Positions 32,333 to 34,430 of a stretch of 34,430 nt of DNA are shown here, in pieces. A program made the position numbers and the translations under genes. Each line of letters begins with the position of its first letter. Positions within the stretch are counted from its first letter, which is position 1. Source of the DNA: CAG-1031 sp964391735. Its GTDB lineage: Bacteria; Bacteroidota; Bacteroidia; Bacteroidales; Muribaculaceae. The stretch is taken from assembly GCA_964391735.1 (NCBI GenBank), contig CAYMNF010000014.1, positions 1 to 34,430 on the forward strand, read 5' to 3'. The notes beneath the pieces are model-generated. The model ran no database searches. It was not told where the DNA came from and saw only the letters and a list, made by a program, of their open reading frames with translations.

Positions 32333-33458
32333 ACTCTACACCATAGCAACCTTTTCCTACTCCAAGGTCAAGGCGTACATTTACTCTTTTCTTAAACTCC
32401 CAACGATACCCCACACCGGCGTTTGGCAGAAAATGCTTAAGACGCAGGGCCGATAGATATGGGAATATGCTTCCGAATCCGGCCCAGACTACAGCCCCGC
32501 TACGCCGCCAGATATGTTGTCTTAACTCAAGCGTAAAGTCAAATTCACATTTATCGCGATATTGGCCCTCATAGTATCCGCGCATAATGTTTGAGCCGCC
32601 AAAAGTGGGCATCATGGGCCACGGGGTGTTGTGTATAGTACACAGAGTGTGAAACTTGCCGGCCAATACCCCGCCTTTCCATACCTCGTTGTAATGGGCG
32701 GATGAGAATTCCAAACTGCCAAAGCCGGTATTGTTGCCCAGAAACTTAGGCCACCACTTCCCGGCAAGGATAATTTCCCACCCCGAGTAAGCGTTTTTGG
32801 GAATGTCTCGGCTGTCATATCGCACCTCTCCGCCAAGGGCAAAGCCCAGCACATGGCGGGGAAGTTTACTCCAGAAATCCGGTTTTTGGATATGTCGGGC
32901 ATCGGCATACACCCCTTGCACCAAACCGCCGACAAAAAGAGGCCCGGTCAGTCTCCTTAACAGGTCTACGCGCATTGACACGCGATTGTCGGTATACTTT
33001 GTTTTGTTATCTGTGTCACGGCCCGCGGCATATCCTATACCCCAAAAATATGTAGGCATGGATTGGAACTCCAGGTTATATTCAAGCCTTAGCTTGTCCT
33101 CAGGAAATATATGCAGACCCTCAATACCAATTCCGTAAAACAGAGTGGTTGAGAGTTTTGCCTTTAGGGACGCCATTGAAGGAATCGAGAGGGTGTCCGT
33201 CCCGTGATGATACTGGCCGGCAACAACAAGCCCTAACCCTAACTTGACGTCGCTTGAGTAGAACGGGCCGCCTATGACGCTCACCGACATTCCCCGGGCA
33301 GGCACTTCCTTGTTACTGTTTGCAAAGGACTGTATAATTCTGGATATGAGATTCTCATGCCCCGAGGAACTGCGGATGGTATCCTGTAGTTCATTGCCAT
33401 TGACACCCGCAAAAGACATCAATAACACAGAAACTAACAGTTGTCGAACACTAAACAT
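32310..33458 (-). CDS. Omp85-like outer membrane beta-barrel protein without POTRA domains
   Basis: The 382-residue product has a signal peptide (about 1-22, MFSVRQLLVSVLLMSFAGVNG) and then a beta-barrel domain like the C-terminal half of BamA/TamA proteins. It has alternating strands such as VSVIGGPFYSSDVKLGLGLV, the segment FALGGEVRYDSRDIPKNAYSG, and the lid-loop motif SNIMRGYYEGQYRDK. The last strand is VGKGCYGVEFGINEAF and ends in Phe, as expected for a barrel recognised by BAM. The usual periplasmic POTRA repeats are absent. It overlaps the phosphoethanolamine transferase gene by 23 bases, so the two are cotranscribed. Role is unknown; a specialised surface channel, enzyme or assembly helper are all possible. 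Confidence 0.85.
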   Translation of the reverse strand: MFSVRQLLVSVLLMSFAGVNGNELQDTIRSSSGHENLISRIIQSFANSNKEVPARGMSVSVIGGPFYSSDVKLGLGLVVAGQYHHGTDTLSIPSMASLKAKLSTTLFYGIGIEGLHIFPEDKLRLEYNLEFQSMPTYFWGIGYAAGRDTDNKTKYTDNRVSMRVDLLRRLTGPLFVGGLVQGVYADARHIQKPDFWSKLPRHVLGFALGGEVRYDSRDIPKNAYSGWEIILAGKWWPKFLGNNTGFGSLEFSSAHYNEVWKGGVLAGKFHTLCTIHNTPWPMMPTFGGSNIMRGYYEGQYRDKCEFDFTLELRQHIWRRSGAVVWAGFGSIFPYLSALRLKHFLPNAGVGYRWEFKKRVNVRLDLGVGKGCYGVEFGINEAF

Positions 33459-33463
33459 CGGTG

Positions 33464-33493
33464 CAAAGATAGTTCTTAAATATCAAAACACAA
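33464..33493 (-). promoter_or_regulatory. Promoter of the barrel-eptA pair, placed for a leaderless transcript
   Basis: On the minus strand TTG (33493-33491) and TATCTTTG (33471-33464) are separated by 19 bases, matching the Bacteroidota promoter. The G of the -7 element lies only 6 positions before the A of the ATG at 33458, so the transcript should start at or within a few bases of the start codon. Confidence 0.7.
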
Positions 33494-33550
33494 CTTAAAG
33501 CCCCCGTCAAGCGTTGTAGGTGTAGACGTTTCAACTATAAAAAAGACCCT

Positions 33551-34369
33551 ATGAGACAAAGTTTAGCTTTTTTTGCCTCACTGATAATTGCCGTGGCCTC
33601 TTCGGCGCAAAATATGCCGATAGACTCTTTGTCAACATCTTTGCCGGAAACTGACACCATAGCTCAGAGTCCTGACTTGGGAGTCAAGACACTTTACGCC
33701 TACCCCTACTCTACATGGCGACAGTGCCCAAACTGGAAAAGGATTGGCGAGAATACCGCAGTCTTGTTCGGTGCGGGATTCGCGACACTGGGTGTGCTTG
33801 AGTTACTCCCGGCCAATACTACGGCATGGAATAAAAAGGAGATGAGGGATGTGCCGTTCTTCAAGCGTTGGTGGAACCATGTAAGGGTTGGCCCGGTGTG
33901 GGATAGCGACCTGCCGGTCTTCAATTATATTCTGCATCCCTATGCCGGGGCTGCATATTATATGGGAGCGCGTTCACAGGGGTTGAATGTCCTTGGCTCT
34001 TTTCTTTACACTACCTTTATCTCGACAGTGTTTTGGGAATATGGAATCGAGGCCTTCAATGAGGTGCCGTCCATTCAGGACCTTGTCATAACCCCAATTG
34101 GCGGAACTGTCATGGGTGAAGCATTTTATTTTGCGAAACGTCGCATCGTTGAGAATAATTACCGGCTATGCGGCTCAAAAATCCTTGGCAATGCGGTTGC
34201 GATTGTGCTGGACCCCGTCAACGAGGTTTTAGGATTTATCTTCGGCAACAGCGCCCGCACGTGGGTAAAACGCAAGGAGGCCCTTGAGAAACGCGGGGGC
34301 TCAGTCACATCCCATTTCGGGCCTGTCCCGGGTGGTAGCTTTGGCCTAACTGTCAACGCCGTTTTCTGA
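33551..34369 (+). CDS. DUF3943 family exported protein
   Basis: The 272-residue product starts with a signal peptide (about 1-19, MRQSLAFFASLIIAVASSA) and continues with a domain matching DUF3943 of Bacteroidota and Proteobacteria. It shows NTAVLFGAGFATLGVLELLP (about 68-87), VGPVWDSDLPVFNYILHPYAG (about 118-138) and SFLYTTFISTVFWEYGIEAF. The motif IQDLVITPIGGTVMGEAFY follows. Several segments are hydrophobic and could be membrane associated, so it may be an integral or outer membrane protein. No function is known to me. It is divergent from the barrel gene; I saw no clear -7 element in its 90-base upstream region. Confidence 0.82.
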   Translation: MRQSLAFFASLIIAVASSAQNMPIDSLSTSLPETDTIAQSPDLGVKTLYAYPYSTWRQCPNWKRIGENTAVLFGAGFATLGVLELLPANTTAWNKKEMRDVPFFKRWWNHVRVGPVWDSDLPVFNYILHPYAGAAYYMGARSQGLNVLGSFLYTTFISTVFWEYGIEAFNEVPSIQDLVITPIGGTVMGEAFYFAKRRIVENNYRLCGSKILGNAVAIVLDPVNEVLGFIFGNSARTWVKRKEALEKRGGSVTSHFGPVPGGSFGLTVNAVF

Positions 34370-34414
34370 AGTCACGGTTGACAAAGGGCGGTTTCATTCT
34401 TTTGCATTTTTTTG

Positions 34415-34422
34415 TATTTTTG
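34415..34422 (+). promoter_or_regulatory. -7 promoter element for a gene beyond the window
   Basis: TATTTTTG matches TAnnTTTG exactly, 8 bases before the window ends. A TTTC at 34392-34395 sits 19 bases upstream as a possible weak -33 element. It would drive a gene or RNA to the right of the window. Confidence 0.5.
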
Positions 34423-34430
34423 CAGCGATT

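Noticed and set aside
1..34430. CRISPR arrays, insertion sequences, prophage genes, rRNA or tRNA genes
   Set aside because: I saw no regularly spaced repeats, transposase or integrase motifs, or cloverleaf and rRNA-like sequences in the window.

Overview
The window looks like a chromosomal housekeeping and cell-envelope segment from a Bacteroidales bacterium (phylum Bacteroidota). The gene neighbourhoods are typical of that phylum: nusB-yajC-ybbR-like-coaE, ftsX-DUF3098-uppP-truB-queA, and purH-mreB-mreC-mreD-mrdA-rodA. The fused FeoA-FeoB also fits, as do the many promoter -7 elements of the form TAnnTTTG and the A-rich, Shine-Dalgarno-poor start regions. A gut Muribaculaceae-like member is my best guess, but this rests on protein style and not on any search.

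Layout. (1) 1-3546, + strand: nusB (with an unusual internal insertion), yajC, a YbbR-like protein and coaE. (2) 3640-8162, + strand: a clear promoter drives ftsX, a DUF3098 membrane protein, uppP, truB, queA and a YigZ/IMPACT protein. (3) 8121-9645, - strand: a small redox cassette of a thioredoxin with a CPHC active site, a VKOR membrane protein with a degenerate C39-like N-terminal domain, and an overlapping 61-residue peptide gene. (4) 9788-12130: divergent tdh-like L-threonine dehydrogenase and kbl, a two-step threonine degradation route. (5) 12215-19589, - strand: purH followed by the complete rod-shape operon. (6) 19746-20641, + strand: a secreted protein of unknown function and a small gene that appears to carry a one-base frameshift. 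(7) 20650-30007, - strand: a tightly spaced seven-gene run consisting of an amidase, an MCE/MlaD protein, a membrane-anchored coiled-coil protein, MgtC, a Kef-type antiporter, FeoAB and a membrane protein of unknown function. (8) 30118-34369: a TrmH/SpoU RNA methyltransferase on +, a barrel-only Omp85-like protein and a phosphoethanolamine transferase on -, and a DUF3943 protein on +.

Together the genes cover peptidoglycan synthesis and lipid carrier recycling (UppP, PBP2, RodA, MreBCD, amidase, FtsX), outer membrane and lipid maintenance (MlaD, EptA-like, Omp85-like), iron, potassium and magnesium homeostasis, and RNA modification. I found no CRISPR array, insertion sequence, rRNA or tRNA, and no gene-free stretch longer than 300 bases. 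The points most worth following up are the Trx-VKOR-peptide cassette, the frameshifted small gene near 20.5 kb, the enlarged NusB, and two promoters placed so close to ATG codons that the transcripts should be leaderless.
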